NCBI GenBank assembly: GCA_018136815.1
Contig: CM030938.1
Span: 5,108,749-5,172,748 of the forward strand
Reading direction: 5' to 3'
Source: Isochrysis galbana
Taxonomy: Eukaryota > Haptophyta > Isochrysidales > Isochrysidaceae
DNA: 64,000 nt
Below the pieces are notes generated by a model. It searched no databases, was not told the origin of the DNA, and was given only the letters and a program-made list of their open reading frames with translations. Below, one piece after another: positions 20,701 to 32,800 of the stretch (within the stretch, counting starts at the first letter, position 1; the number at the start of each line of letters is the position of its first letter). The translations under genes were made by a program, and so were the position numbers.

Positions 20701-23700
20701 GGTAGCTTGAGTATGCCAAGCCTGCATCGCTTCTCTCGCCCTCAACCGCCGCGCGCGCCGTGGGAGGATGGCTTGCCATTACCTCACACATCGCATTCCG
20801 CCTCCGCAAACAATGTTTACGAAACGTCGCAGCCAACCACACAGCGCACCGACTCGTGCTCCGGCGCGCCGACCGTAATGCGCCCGCCCGCGCGATCAAG
20901 CTCTCCCTCGTTGCGCAATGTGTCCTCGCGAATTCTGTTACATCTCAACCGGCGATCGCACTCCCTTTCACCCGCTCATCGGCGCAGTTCGTTGGGAGGC
21001 GCAGATCAGAACGACTCGTGTCGTTCGAGCACGCGCAGCGCTCCGAGTCGCGGCGGCAGCCGCCCAGCCTCCAAGCCTAGCTCCAGATGTGGCAGCCGAA
21101 CAAGTAGTAACCACGCTCTTTCCCCGGCTATCAGGCCATCGCCCATCGTCGGCGCATCACCCGATGCGCAGTTGCATGGCCAAAATCGTTCGCCGCCTCT
21201 GCCCGCCTCACCCTCGGGCACATCGCCCTCAACCGGCGGTGCGGCCGGTTTCGCCGCATCGTTCTTCGGCGGTCTATTCGGCATGTCTCGTATGGAAAGC
21301 TTCACTCGTGACAGTATCAAGGAGGAGGCAAGGATGGAGAATGCAGTCGCTGACGCTGACCGGATGGTCAAGGAGCAGCAACAGAACACCACCTTGCAGC
21401 CGATGTTCCATATACCACGCAGTGATGGCACGCCGCCGATGCGCCATCAGCTCTCCCAGCCGTCCCTTTTGCAGCGCCCACAGCTATCATCATCGCCCCT
21501 CTGGAAGTCGCCTCGTTCGATGACGAATGACGCTGCGTGCGCGGACTCTGCAGTGCCGCCCTTCAAAGCCGCAAGCTCCTCGCCGCTTGTCGTCCCTTCC
21601 ACTGACCCTGGGCAGAATCGCGTTCACCCCCGTGTTCACCCTCGTCAGCGTTGGCGCGACGCGGTGGTGACATCCTTGGCTTACACACTGCCAGCGTATG
21701 CCCTTAGCTGCATAGGAAGCTCGCTGTTCGGCGGCAAGGTTTGTATCCGTCCGCAGGTAATGAGAACCCGAACGCATGTCTCGCACGTCTTGCCATCCTT
21801 AACTGCAAGCCTGGGGAGCACGACCTTCACTCAAAGTGTTACCTAGGCCCCTATAACCCATGCGCCCTATCTCAGGCTGACGAGGAGCTTCTAAAAAACC
21901 CTCGTGTACTCGAGCTTGCTCCCCTACTAAATGCAGTGCTGCCGCTCGGGCTGCCTGACAATGAGGTGACCAAGCATCTCACGGGCGAGATGCGTCTGAA
22001 AGAGACCATCTGGCTTATGGTGCGTGTGCTACGTGCTAAACTGGCGCAGAGCCGCACGATCCTCGTTTTCGAAGATGTCCACTGGATGGATTCGTCATCA
22101 TGGAAACTGCTGGAGGCGGTGAGGAAAGAGTTGAGTCCTCTCTTACTACTCATCACCATGCGACCGGGTGCTGAGGCAAAGTTGCCGCCCGATGGACGCA
22201 CGCTTCTCGATGAGGGCAATCGTAGCGAATTGAGTGGGCTGAACAGGTCAGAGGTGGAGCGGCTACTACTGCAAACGCTCGAGGTACAATCGATCCCGTC
22301 GGAGGTTGCACAAGAGGTGATGGATCGTTCGGCCGGCAACCCCTTGTTTGCAAAGGAGTTTGCGCTGGCGATGCGCGACGAAGGGCTTATATCTTGCGTG
22401 GACGGTGTATGCGAATTGCTAGTACGTCTCGACCAAATCGACTTTCCGCCCTCGGTCGAGGCGCTCATCACCTCAAGGTTCGATAGGCTGCCGCCCGCCT
22501 CATTGTTGCTGTTGAAGGTTGCTGCCGTTTGTGGCTCTGAGTTCTCGGTCGACATGCTGCTAGCCATGCTCGCCACCGCCAAGAAGAGCGAATCGGGGAC
22601 GCAACCCCTCTCCCTCGGCATCGATTCGGCACAAGTGGGGCCGACGCTAGAGAATCTTGTCTCGGGTGAAGCTGATATGTTGCGCCGTGCTGAGGGCTCC
22701 CGGCCCGGAGACTTCGTCTTCAAGCACCGCTATTTGCAAGAGGTAGCGTACGAGCTCACGGCCGAGGAGCTCAAGGAGCGCTTACACTCGGCCGCTGCCG
22801 CTTACTTCGAGGAGCTGCGAGATAAGGAGAAGCAGCTAGGCACGGACACTTCCATTCGTTCAGGTGGTTCCTTTAACTCTCGCCGAGTGCGTGGAACTCC
22901 ACGCTCTCCTTGCGCTCATGACGACCTCCCCACCACGGACTCTCAACAGCCTCACCTTGAGGCCCTCGTCTATCACTGGACTCGCGCTGGCCGGAGCACA
23001 CGCGTGGGGAAGGCAGCTGTCAAATACCTCAAGCTTCTAGGTGATCAGGCGCTCGACAACTTCTCGCTCGTCGAGGCGAAGGAGCTACATGAGATGGCTT
23101 TCCGCTACGCAACAGATGACGAGGCACTCAAGCAAGAGCGAGGTCCGTTGCAGCGGCGCATGGCGCGCCGCCATTATTTGCAGGGCGAGGCGGCAGCCGC
23201 GGAGGAACTTCTGACGGCGGCGCTCATAGCCTTTGACGCAGAGCGGACCCCGCTTAACATGCAAGCGGATGGATCTGTAGCATGGCGCTCCCGGTTGCTG
23301 AGGTTACGTCACATGCGACAACGCATTTCGCCATTTTCGCACTGGCCCGTCGCTGGCGGCGCGCCTGCCAATTCACCGGAGGACGCAGATCTCCTCGAGG
23401 TGGCCGCTTGTTACGAACAGCTCGCTCAGCTACATCTTGTCGGCCATCGAGTGCGTCTAGCTGAATATTGCGCGAGGCGTGCGCTGTCGCTCGGACTGCG
23501 GCTGCCTTCCTTGACGCCTGTGGTGGCACGATCATATGCTGCGCTATTGCAGGTGGCTGCCTCTTCAGGCGCGTCGTCGCGTACGGTCTCTTATTTCAAA
23601 TCCCGCGCGTTGCGTACATGCCACCAACTCGGCGAGAATGCTCAGCTTGTGTTCACATTCCTTGCCGTTGCTATTCACGAGGCGTCCTCCGCCAAGTGGG

Positions 23701-26438
23701 CCCTTGCTCGCGACTACTTTCATCGAGCTCTCGAGATTGTTAGCGACCTGAAGGACTTGCGGCTATGGGAGGATGTGGTCTCCCACACCGGTCACGCGCA
23801 ATTTTACGCTGGAGACTTCACACCGAGCCTCGTTAATTATCAAGCCGCCCTCCAAAGTGCTCAAGATCGTCAGGATAAGCAGATGGAGAATAGGTGCAAT
23901 TCAGGCATAGCCGCCATCTATCTCGCGACGCGCCGAACCGCCGACGCCCACGCAATACTCAAGAACACGAATTCTTACGGCCAGTTGGCGCTGTGCTTGC
24001 TTCGGCTGGGCCATGCGGATCAGGCTATGTCCTACGCCCTGAAGGTAAAAGATCGTTTCAAGGGGCCGAGAACCAAGTATTACGTTCTGAAGGCGTTCTC
24101 TTCCACCGCAGAGGTTTTTCTCCGGCTACTGGAGCGTGCGAAGATCGATGCCGAGGCTGCCGACGGCCGAAAATCTGTCCAGGCATGCTTTGGTGGCCTC
24201 CTGGGTAATGGTGCGGTCATTAGCATATCGGACAACCGTGAAGGTGCCAGTACGGGCAGCCTTTTGGCACGCCGTGGTCGCCGGGCAAGCTCGATGCCAT
24301 CAGTACCAACAATCGCCGAAGTCTCACACTCCGCATCCATTGCTTCGTCAACCGGCCATGTGGGTTCGCGTCCCTCGACGCCCCGAATCACCACCGACCC
24401 ATCGCACTCGATGTCGGCGAGCAGCATTTCGATGGCATCCGACATTGCATCGGCAGTTGATGCGCAGCACGGATCGTCCAAGCGGGGCGAGGGATCACCT
24501 AAGATGTCAGGAGTGGCCGTCAATGCCACGTTGGGTGACAACGCGCCTTTTCAATCAATGGACGAGGCGCGCATCTCCGACGTGACACTGCATCAATCTG
24601 CCCTTGCATCCCGAAAGCCTGAACATCCCGAGAAAGATGGAGACGAGGGCTTTCCGGCAGAGGATAGCATGCATCTCCCTAGGCGTGGGGCTAGGGAATT
24701 GCATCGCGATAACGGGGCCGACCAACTCTTGTTCACGCTCCCGGAGTCAGTTCTGCCGCTTGAGCAAACTCCGTCAGAAAGCGATGCCATTGATGGTGGG
24801 GCCGCCAAAGTTCGTGCCTCCACGCACACCGCTTCGGTTGCTTCACCGCACGGTCCTTCCACTAGCACGACGACGTCAACCGCTAGCGTTCCCCTCGAGC
24901 AACTCCAATCCCTAGCAGAGGAATGGATCGACAAATTGAAGCAATTTGGCGAGCTCTATGCAGTGGCGCGCCCGCGCGCGTGGCTGTTGCGCGGTCAGCT
25001 TTACATGCTAACGGGAAAACGCAGGCAGGGCCTCCGTTCGTTCCATCGTTCACTCTCGGTTGCTTCCAAGCTCGGAATGGGTTACGATCGTGCACTCGCA
25101 CTCATGGAGCTCGGCCGCCACGCCACTGACCTGACTCACGCTACGCGCTACTTGACCATGGCTCTTGAGCTCTTCAACAAGGCAGGTGCTTCTTACGACG
25201 CCGCTCGGTGCAGCAACATCTATTTTGCATGGGAGCGCGCTGCTTCCGGCAATTACCACGCTGCTGACCTCTTGGGCGAGCCTCCGGATCTGCCCAATCT
25301 CGGTGCATCCGACAACGTGGACGAGGAAGCTGGAGATGATGCGAAAGGCTCGTCACAAGAGAGGCTTTCCGCCGGGTCTCTCGGCCATGGCCCGTCACCA
25401 CCGATGGGTAGGGTTCGTAGCAGCAGTCTCCCCTCTCCCTCGCGTATTTCGCCGGTGTTGCCCATCGGGCGACGTTCCTGTGCCTCGCCGCTTCCTTCCA
25501 CGCGATCACCCCGGCGCTCCAACGGAAATAGATCGCCTGTCAGCTTGATCTTCCGCGGGTCCGCAGTAAGCTCTCCCCCAACTGCCCTCAAAGAGCGAAA
25601 CAGCACTGCCAGCTCTCCGTTCACTACAAGGGAGCGCTTGAGATCTAGTCCACTACCTGGCAAAAGCAGCAAGACCATGTGGTCATCGAGTAGTCGCCAT
25701 GACGGTGAGGAGCCCGCGCGCGGTGGTATTGGATCGCCCCGAAAGGATTTGTCAACATCTCCTCTGAGGCCTGTGCGCACCTATAATCCTCTCGATGGAA
25801 CTCTCGTGCCATTGGCTCAATCTCATCACAAGACGATCGATCTGGCGTCCCTTGCCTCTCCAGCTCATTCCGAAACGAAGGAACGGCCCGCACCTCTCGT
25901 CCGCCAACGGACTCCAGAGCCGACCGCTCTTGAGATGGCCGCCTTTGCTGTTGCGGCATCCCGTGAAAACTCCTTCCGATTGGCCGAGATGCCAAAGCGC
26001 ATGGATTCTCGTGGAACCATGGGCACGGGTAGCGTGGGTTCTCCGCGCGACCACAGCGCGCGTGAGAGCCTGCGCGGGTCCACTACGCGTGACCCAACTT
26101 CTATGTCGCGAATCGATCGTGCTGATCTAGTAGGTCAATTTGAGACCTCCTCGCCAAGCCGTGGCGAGTTGACACGCGATACCAAGAAGGGTGGAGACGT
26201 ACTCCATCACGGTGACTCACCCCGGAGGATATTGCGCTCAAGGGAGCCGTCCTCGCTCAGCTACGGTGACTCATCGAGACGCGATGCCAAAAGCGACGCT
26301 GAGTCGCCACGCCGTACAGGGCGCCCGACGGAAACATGCTCGCTCAACCGTAATCATTCGGCTGGACGGGACGCCCAGCGCAACATTGAATCGCCCCTCC
26401 TAGAGGGGGAGAAATTTTCTTGGTGTACCACTCAATAG
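14744..26438 (+). CDS. Giant soluble-type (ADCY10-like) adenylyl cyclase
   Basis: This enzyme makes cAMP from ATP; animal and algal relatives are bicarbonate- or pH-responsive. Exons: 14744-14854, about 15636-15874, 16097-16518, 16694-18117, 18211-18488, 18594-21756, 21876-26438 (about 3,400 residues; junctions in phase, the start of exon 2 least certain). Order: short leader; class III cyclase domain 1 (about 80-325; GAIGFIDISGFTALSE, HGGDVIKFAGDALQVVW, GKWEYFVAGEP); Ser/Gly-rich linker; cyclase domain 2 (about 735-940; DDKGTRFLIAFGLPG, REYTLNGAKVNLAARLM) lacking the first metal aspartate; NTPase module with Walker A (LLVGESGMGKT, about 1050) and Walker B (ILVFEDVHWMD, about 1940); helical TPR-like region (about 2080-2750); Ser/Pro-rich tail. 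Between Walker A and B sits a low-complexity stretch of more than 700 residues full of SP and RS motifs. An in-frame TGA at 18490 is explained by an intron 18489-18593 (GTGAGC...ACAG). Identity is from family motifs; regulation by bicarbonate is inference. Confidence 0.9.
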
Positions 26439-26559
26439 GCTGCATTGCGATCGAGTGCCCGGCCAGTTCTCCTCCGACTGCCTCACGCCGCCGTTGGTAG
26501 ATCCCCCGTCCTTGGGCAGTGACATGTATACACTAGGCACCCGTAAACCTTCTAAAACG

Positions 26560-27376
26560 AAAAAAATCTGAAGATTCAGGGCTACACACCACACACCTAT
26601 CTCCGGACAGTGCATTCACTTGCTACCGAACATAAGTCAACGCCCTTATCTCCCTTCTCCCCGCCCCCTCGCCTTCCCCCCCTCGTTCCTTTGTCGTTGG
26701 TGTCGGGGGTGCGGCCCTGGTACTCTACCAAGGGCCCGGTTTCGGGTGCGCGGTCTGGGCAGGCCATCTGCGTTGTATTGTTTGTTAGAGCCGGCTTCCC
26801 GTATAGTTGTCGCCCCAGGGTGGTGCTTCGGTGTGTCGCCGTAGTGGTCACGGGTTCTTTGTAGGTTCTTCTGTGACTCGTTGCTCCAACCCTAGCTTCC
26901 CAGCTAGGGCCATGAGTTCGAGTTCCGCGCTAGGTAGGGATCAGGTTGTTCTTATTATCCGTTTCGTATAATGGCCGTATGTCGGCCAAGTCTATCCTCT
27001 TTTTGGGTTGTCTCCCCATGCCCGCTTAGGCGGTCCTCGAGGTATCCGCCGAGTTGGCGAAAACGAGCGCGTTGCTTAGTTTGGTGGACCTTTCTATGGT
27101 GCGTATAAGTATAAGTACCGATTCTTCTGAGAATGTGACGTTGTCGTAGTGGATCCTGTAAATTTTTAACAAATTTTTATGGGTCGCGGCGCGGCAAAGG
27201 AACGGGACTAGCGCGCGCACAAGACAGGACTCCCTGCCGCGGCGAGCGCAAGCACCCTTCCCCCGTATGCCACCCAGCTCTTCACTAGCTTACTACCTGC
27301 GCTAGCCGGAGCACCCCTCCCTCCACACTCAAACAGCCCCCCACGCCGGGATTCGTAGTGGATCCTGTAAAAAGTC
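26560..27376 (-). mobile_element. LINE 3' fragment, 5'-truncated
   Basis: Reading the minus strand, the piece encodes IYRIHYDNVTFSEESVLI and ANSADTSRTA. These match the C-terminus of the LINE protein at 47938 and 54631. It then runs through the 3' untranslated region to 'gtgtagccctgaatcttcag' and a run of T (A7 on the plus strand at 26560-26566). It is interrupted by a 190-bp insertion (27163-27352). The reading frame is short and decayed. Confidence 0.8.
27163..27352. mobile_element. 190-bp insertion with 19-bp target duplication
   Basis: The 19-mer TCGTAGTGGATCCTGTAAA occurs at 27144-27162 and again at 27353-27371. Removing the DNA between the copies restores continuity of the LINE sequence (compare 54930-54950, 'gtgtattctgtagaagtctg'). 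The insert starts 'tttttaacaaatttttatgg' on the plus strand and so ends in ...ttgttaaaaa on the minus strand, which is compatible with a short retroposon in minus orientation. It encodes nothing recognisable. Confidence 0.8.
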
Positions 27377-27724
27377 GCGTTCCGTCAAAAGAGGGCCAGG
27401 TGATTTTTTTTTTCACCCAGAGGGTTCGGATAAAACCTCTGACGACATCCAAAGTAATGCTTCACGCAATGCTTCCCGCCTAGAAATAGCGTAGATAATA
27501 TCACGATGATAAATAAACATAAAGATGACTCCTTTATTATTTGAAATGAATCCGCGCGACGGACCCCCTCGTTCCGTGACAAGCAGCGACCCGTCTGCAA
27601 CAATTGGACCCATATGCGTTTGCATCTAGGGACACTTTTTGGGGGGTGGTGAAGGTGAAGGTTTGGGGTAGAATTGTATAAGGTGTAGAAAATGGCAAAG
27701 GGAGGGCAAAAAAAAAGGGAACCT

Positions 27725-28036
27725 CAATCAAGTTGCATCCTCTTTGATGACGACGTTTGTCAACCAAGTTGGAGCTACCCAAAAGCAGTCAGCCCTTATC
27801 ATGGCTGCCAAGCGAGGGCATGCTCATATTGTGGTTGAACTCCTCAATGCTGGTGCCATGATTGAAGCTATCTATGGATGATGATGGATATACTCCTCTA
27901 CTTCATGCCTGTAAGATGAATCACATAGAAGTGGCCGAAGTGCTCCTTGCGAATGGTGCTCACATCAGCAACACAATTCTTCAGATGACCAACGATGACA
28001 CAATGATCGATCTACTAACACGTGCTGGGGCTTGAA
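27725..28036 (+). pseudogene. Ankyrin-repeat gene fragment
   Basis: The frame reads VNQVGATQKQSALIMAAKRG then HAHIVVELLNAGAMIEA, a clear ankyrin repeat, and nearly matches the minus-strand piece at 51170-50937. A small length change after ...AGAMIEA shifts the frame. In the new frame the sequence continues with DDDGYTPLLHACKMNH, AEVLLANGAHISN and ends IDLLTRAGA-stop. It has no start region, so this is a truncated, frameshifted duplicate. The true C-terminus of the ankyrin family is seen only here. Confidence 0.7.
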
Positions 28037-28339
28037 AGGTGAAAGGACCTTCCCCAAACTTGGGGGCATTTCGGCATTTCGATAGAACTGACACGAGTGC
28101 GATGAGTGATCTGTCACGTTGGTGAATGGTATATGTTTCAATTCCCCTCTTCGCCGTGTCGAGGGGAAGGGAGGGGGGGGCGGGGGCGCTCCCCTTAAAT
28201 GGCCTCATCGACCCTCCGCGTTGCGCGTTGGCTTCAGCAGAGACGAGTTTCACTTTACACTTTAACGATAGTTCGAATCCTTCGTTTGCGTAGTTTTGCG
28301 CTCTCTTTCCGTATTTCGTATTTCTTCGCGCATGACGAA

Positions 28340-28530
28340 CGTCAGCCTCCGCCGCGCGGGGCCTTGGCTCGGCATGAGGGCGCGCCCCGAGAGGGCCTGG
28401 TAGACGCCCACGCCGAGCACCGCGTAGCCCGTCCCCTTGTGCGCGACCCGCCACACGGCGCGGCGCGTGGTGCGGGCGGCGGGCGGGCCGCGCACAACCG
28501 CACCGGAGGAGCTCCCCTTATCTCCGTTTC
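28340..28530 (-). pseudogene. Possible fragment of a cytochrome b561-like membrane domain
   Basis: The minus strand encodes RAVWRVAHKGTGYAVLGVGV and then YQALSGRALM. This resembles the last helix of cytochrome b561/DOMON proteins (W-x3-H...GY/F...G). It is surrounded by low-complexity coding, and a 9-bp tandem repeat (aaggaaccg, five copies, 28628-28672) lies just upstream. Too short to assign; it could be chance. No complete gene is visible in 28037-29493. Confidence 0.25.
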
Positions 28531-29152
28531 CTCGATCGACTTTCCAGCCCAGGGACGCTGGGCAGGGCGTGGGGAAGAGGCGTGTAGCAGCGTTTCGGCA
28601 CGCGCGACGAAGCGACCGACGAAGTGAACCAAGGAACCGAAGGAACCGAAGGAACCGAAGGAACCGAAGGAAGTGTGTGAGACGCCATGCCGCGAGCCAG
28701 GGTCGGTGTGCCAAAGTAACTCGGAGTGCTGTGGTGAATACACGTGTCGTAGTGGTACCTGCAGATCTGATGACTGATTGAGCACTGTGCGGTGGGTGAC
28801 TTTGCTCAAATACAATAAGATTTTTTTAGTACCGACACATCGCGTATTTGGAAACGAGGGGTACCAAAGGAAGGCAAACGACCTAAACAATATCTTTCGC
28901 CCCGTCAATCTAGACATCCGTAACATCACCTAAGGCACTTAATACCGCGTCTTAGAAGAAACCGCAGGGGATATCAATGAGGATCCCACGATATACAATG
29001 GAAGGCAACCCGACTTAACACTAGCATAAAGGACGAATCACAGTCTCCAGCCCCCTTCTCTCCAACTCCCGGCCGAAGCAGCGCGCGCGGCCTCCCCGGA
29101 ACCAGCTTCTCCGATAAAGAGGGAACTGGGAAAGGGGGAGGGGGTTGTCAGG

Positions 29153-29240
29153 GGTTAAGGTTGGGTAGTAGGGAGGTACACTAGCACACTGCCTCACGCC
29201 GCACGCGTAGCGGGGAATTTTAAGAAGTTTTTTTTTACGT
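29153..29240 (+). repeat. Second copy of the 12853-type repeat
   Basis: About 88 bp match 12853-12945 ('ggttgggtagtagggaggta', 'cacgccgcacgcgtagcggg', '...attttaagaag' then a T run of nine). The T run makes its right end look like the T-tailed element ends elsewhere in the window. Confidence 0.75.
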
Positions 29241-29855
29241 TAGTTTTCTGAGCCCAAGGTCGTTTGTCGTTTGTTTTTGGGGTTTTCGTTAGTGTTTTTG
29301 TAGCTACTTCGTCGAGTCCCTCCGTGTTCCCCAGCGAGCCCCCCCGAGTTTCCGAGTCTATACCCCGAGTCAACGAGTCAATACAAGTCAAGCACGCGCC
29401 TGAGCCCTGAGCCACCCCTAGTTGCCTGCCACCACCCCCCACAAGCCTCCTTCCGCACTTCCGCACCCTCCGTCCCTCCGTGCGTCGTTCGCCATGCCCG
29501 CAGTCACTTCCAACACGGGTCCCGAGGAAAGCTCCATGAGCTCCCCGCAAGAACCGCGTTCCGCGCTAGCTGCTGGCGCGCCATCGCAGGCAATCTCCAA
29601 GAGTGAGATCGTGAGATCAGCCTTGCTCTGACAGTATGTGGCTAGGAATTCTAGCTAACAAGACCTTCTACAAGACTACAATTCCCTACGGCCGGTCGCG
29701 GGCGGATTCAAACGAGCGGCGCGAGCGGCTCCTCGGCCTCGGCCTCGACCCGATCCGATCCGAGTGGCATACAGCCAAGGAGCGGGAGAGCTGTTGCGGG
29801 TGGCTGTGCGTGAGTGAGTGGGGTTTGTACAGCGCGTCTATCAGATTTGGCAGCC

Positions 29856-32800
29856 ATGGAGCACCGGCCGACGACTGACGCAGTCAAGGTCTTCCTGCGA
29901 GTGCGGCCACAAGAGGGGCGCAAGGCACTCGTGTGCTCTGCACCCAACGAGGTCATTCTCGACCAGACAGCGTACACGTTCGACGATGTGGGAGGGGAGG
30001 ATACGACGCAAGCGGCCGTCTTCCAAGCCGTCGGCGCACCCATCGTCGACGCCTGCCTCGCGGGATACAATGGCACGATCTTTGCTTATGGCCAGACTGG
30101 AGCAGGCAAGACGTACACCATGTATGGGAACATGGTCGATGAAGATGAGCGAGGGCTCGCTCCACGCGTGCTCGAGCGCCTATTTACTGAGATGGGGGCG
30201 ACTTGCGATGCGTTAGAGGACGGCGTGAAGCGGCACTTTGATTGCCGCTGCTCGCTGGTCGAGATCTACAATGAGCACTTTGCAGACTTGCTGGACCCGC
30301 TGCCACCACCGGAGACCACACGTTTTGGTGGCGTGAAGGTGCGAGATGATGCCAGAACCGACAAGAAAGTCGTGCTGCGGGAAGATGCATCTCGTGGAGT
30401 CTACGTCGAGGGTGTCAAGGAGGTCGTCGTTACGTCGGCGAAAGAGGTGCGTCATCCCACAATGTGCTCAGTATCAGCCAGCCGCTCACACACTCATTGC
30501 TAACAAACAACTTGCCGCCTCTGAGCAGGCTCTTCAATCTCTCACTGCGGGTCTGACGAGCCGGCATGTTAGTTCTACCGCGATGAATGAGGCATCCTCG
30601 CGGTCGCACACGGTCTTCACTTTGAACGTCGAAATGGTGCAAATCTCTTTCGATGGGGTGCGCAGAGTCAAGAGGTCCCAATTGCATTTAGTTGATCTTG
30701 CCGGCTCTGAGCGTCAAAAGGATACGCAAGCGTCGGGTGTTCGTTTACGTGAGGCCTGCGCGATCAACCAGTCTCTTTCGACCCTCGGCAATTGCATCAA
30801 AGCGCTCGTGTCGGGCCAGGCAAAGCCTCCTTACCGAGAGTCGAAGCTTACCTTCCTGCTGAAAGACTCCCTCGGTGGCAACGCCAAGACTTGCATAGTG
30901 GCAAATGTCTCGGCTCTAGAGCGGTGCTGCTCTGAAACACTTGGCACTCTGCGCTTCGCTCAGCGTGCAAAGATGATGCCCAACCGAGCCGTGGTAAACG
31001 AAGAATCTCATGGCTCTGTCGCTGCCTTGCGCGACGAGATAGCTCGACTTAGGGCTCAACTTGAGCAAATGCCCCCATCGTGTCCAACAAACAATGCGTC
31101 GGCCAACCAAGGTAACGAAGACCTCCAGATACGCGTACATAGGTTAGAAGAGCTTCTGCGAGGCACGATGGCCCAGCAACAAGATCTCCAGGACGATCGG
31201 GACCTCGCGTGCAAGCGTCAACGGGCCATGACAAGCGTGCTAGAAGTTAGAAAGAGGCAGGTGTTGGCGTTGCGACTTCAGCTGCGCCTACGCGAGGAGA
31301 AGATCCGCGGTGATCCGATCAAGCACGCGAATATGGAAACGTACCCAGATGCCAACAGTGCACCACCTGCGGTCGAGTCAGAGGCTAGTGCACACGTCGA
31401 TATGGGGCTGACCTCAGCTGTGCCAACAGCCGACCACCCTATGGAGGAGAGAGCACCGGCCGCCGATCGGGGTGAGGTCGCACTTGTCGAGCCTTGGCCG
31501 TGTGCTCAACTAGTGCAGGCATCTCTTGAATGTGAGCTGTTGCACGAGCGCAACCAAATACTCGAGCAGCGCATCATCCAGCTCGAGGGTGGTGAGGGCT
31601 CCAGCCGACTTCTACGCCAGAAGGAGAAACAAGTCATGTCGTTGCAAGCAGAAATGTTACAGTGCTCTCGCACAAGTGTTGACCGAGTACGCAAAAAGCA
31701 GGAAGAGCTGTCTGCTTCCCAGCAAGAGGTTGAGGCGCTGCGTTCGCAGATTCAAGCTGTAAAGGAGAAGCACAGTGCGGACACGCAGATGCTCGTGACA
31801 GAGTACGAGAAGGCTATTGCTGCCATTCTTTCAAAACGTCGTATGAGCGAACGCAATGATGGCGACCGCTCGCCTGATCGCGACGCACTCCCTTGTGTCG
31901 CTTCGGTGGGGCCACAAGAGATTGAGCAAATGCTGGCGCAAGCTGAAATCGCGCTGTCACTTAAGTCCAAGACGTTGGCAGAGAGGGAGGCTGAGCTCGT
32001 TTTTCTACGCGAACAGCTTGCGGCAGCTCCGACGAGCGCCGATGCTAGCCGGAAGGAAGCCGAGTTGTTGGCACAAGTGGAGCACGAGCAAGAGTTCGCT
32101 CGAGTTGCCGCACAGGAGGCGGCGTGGGCCTCTAGTCGAGTGGAGGAATTAGAAGCAAAGCTCAGCGCATCCATCGCTTCCCTCCGCGAAGAGGAGACGA
32201 AAACGGAACGCCTACGCTTCCAGCTCACCATGCGTGAGGAGGATGAGTATGACCTGTCGGAAGAGGTCGACTTGCTTCGCTCACAGATAGCCGTCGCAAA
32301 TGAGCGGCTTGAGGAATTGCAGGAGACGGAGATACAGTACAAATCGAACCTTGCGCAGCGATGTGTCAACCAAACAGTGAGGGCAGCGATCGACTCAGTT
32401 GTGCGTGCATTTCCTTCTATCCGCGAGTGCCAACTTGAGAAGGAGCTTCAGCAGGCTCGAGTACAATTAAAATCAGCAGTATGCTCGAACACCACCGCGC
32501 TGACTCACGCTCGGCAACAGCTTGCGGAGCAAGCCGTGCAACTTGCTGATGCCCGCAAGGCTGTTTGCGACGCGATGGCCGTGGTTGCCGCCGTCGAAGA
32601 GGAACGTGACGTCGCCTCTGCGAACCTCACATTGGCACACACTCGTTGCGAGGAGATGGAGATGGTCATCCAATCTGGACGTAGTGACCTTGACGATGCA
32701 AAAGCTCGTCTGTCGGAACTGACGAATGAGAAGTATGCTGTAGAGGCAGCCCTTAAGGTGGACATAGCGTGCAGAATCGAGGCCTCCACAGTTGTTCAAA

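Noticed and set aside
20435-20745. Minus-strand frames inside the cyclase low-complexity insert
   Set aside because: Compositional shadows of a Ser/Gly-rich coding strand; no independent motif.
28266-28279. 'gttcgaatcc' B-box-like word suggesting a tRNA
   Set aside because: No A box, anticodon arm or acceptor stem in the expected positions on that strand.
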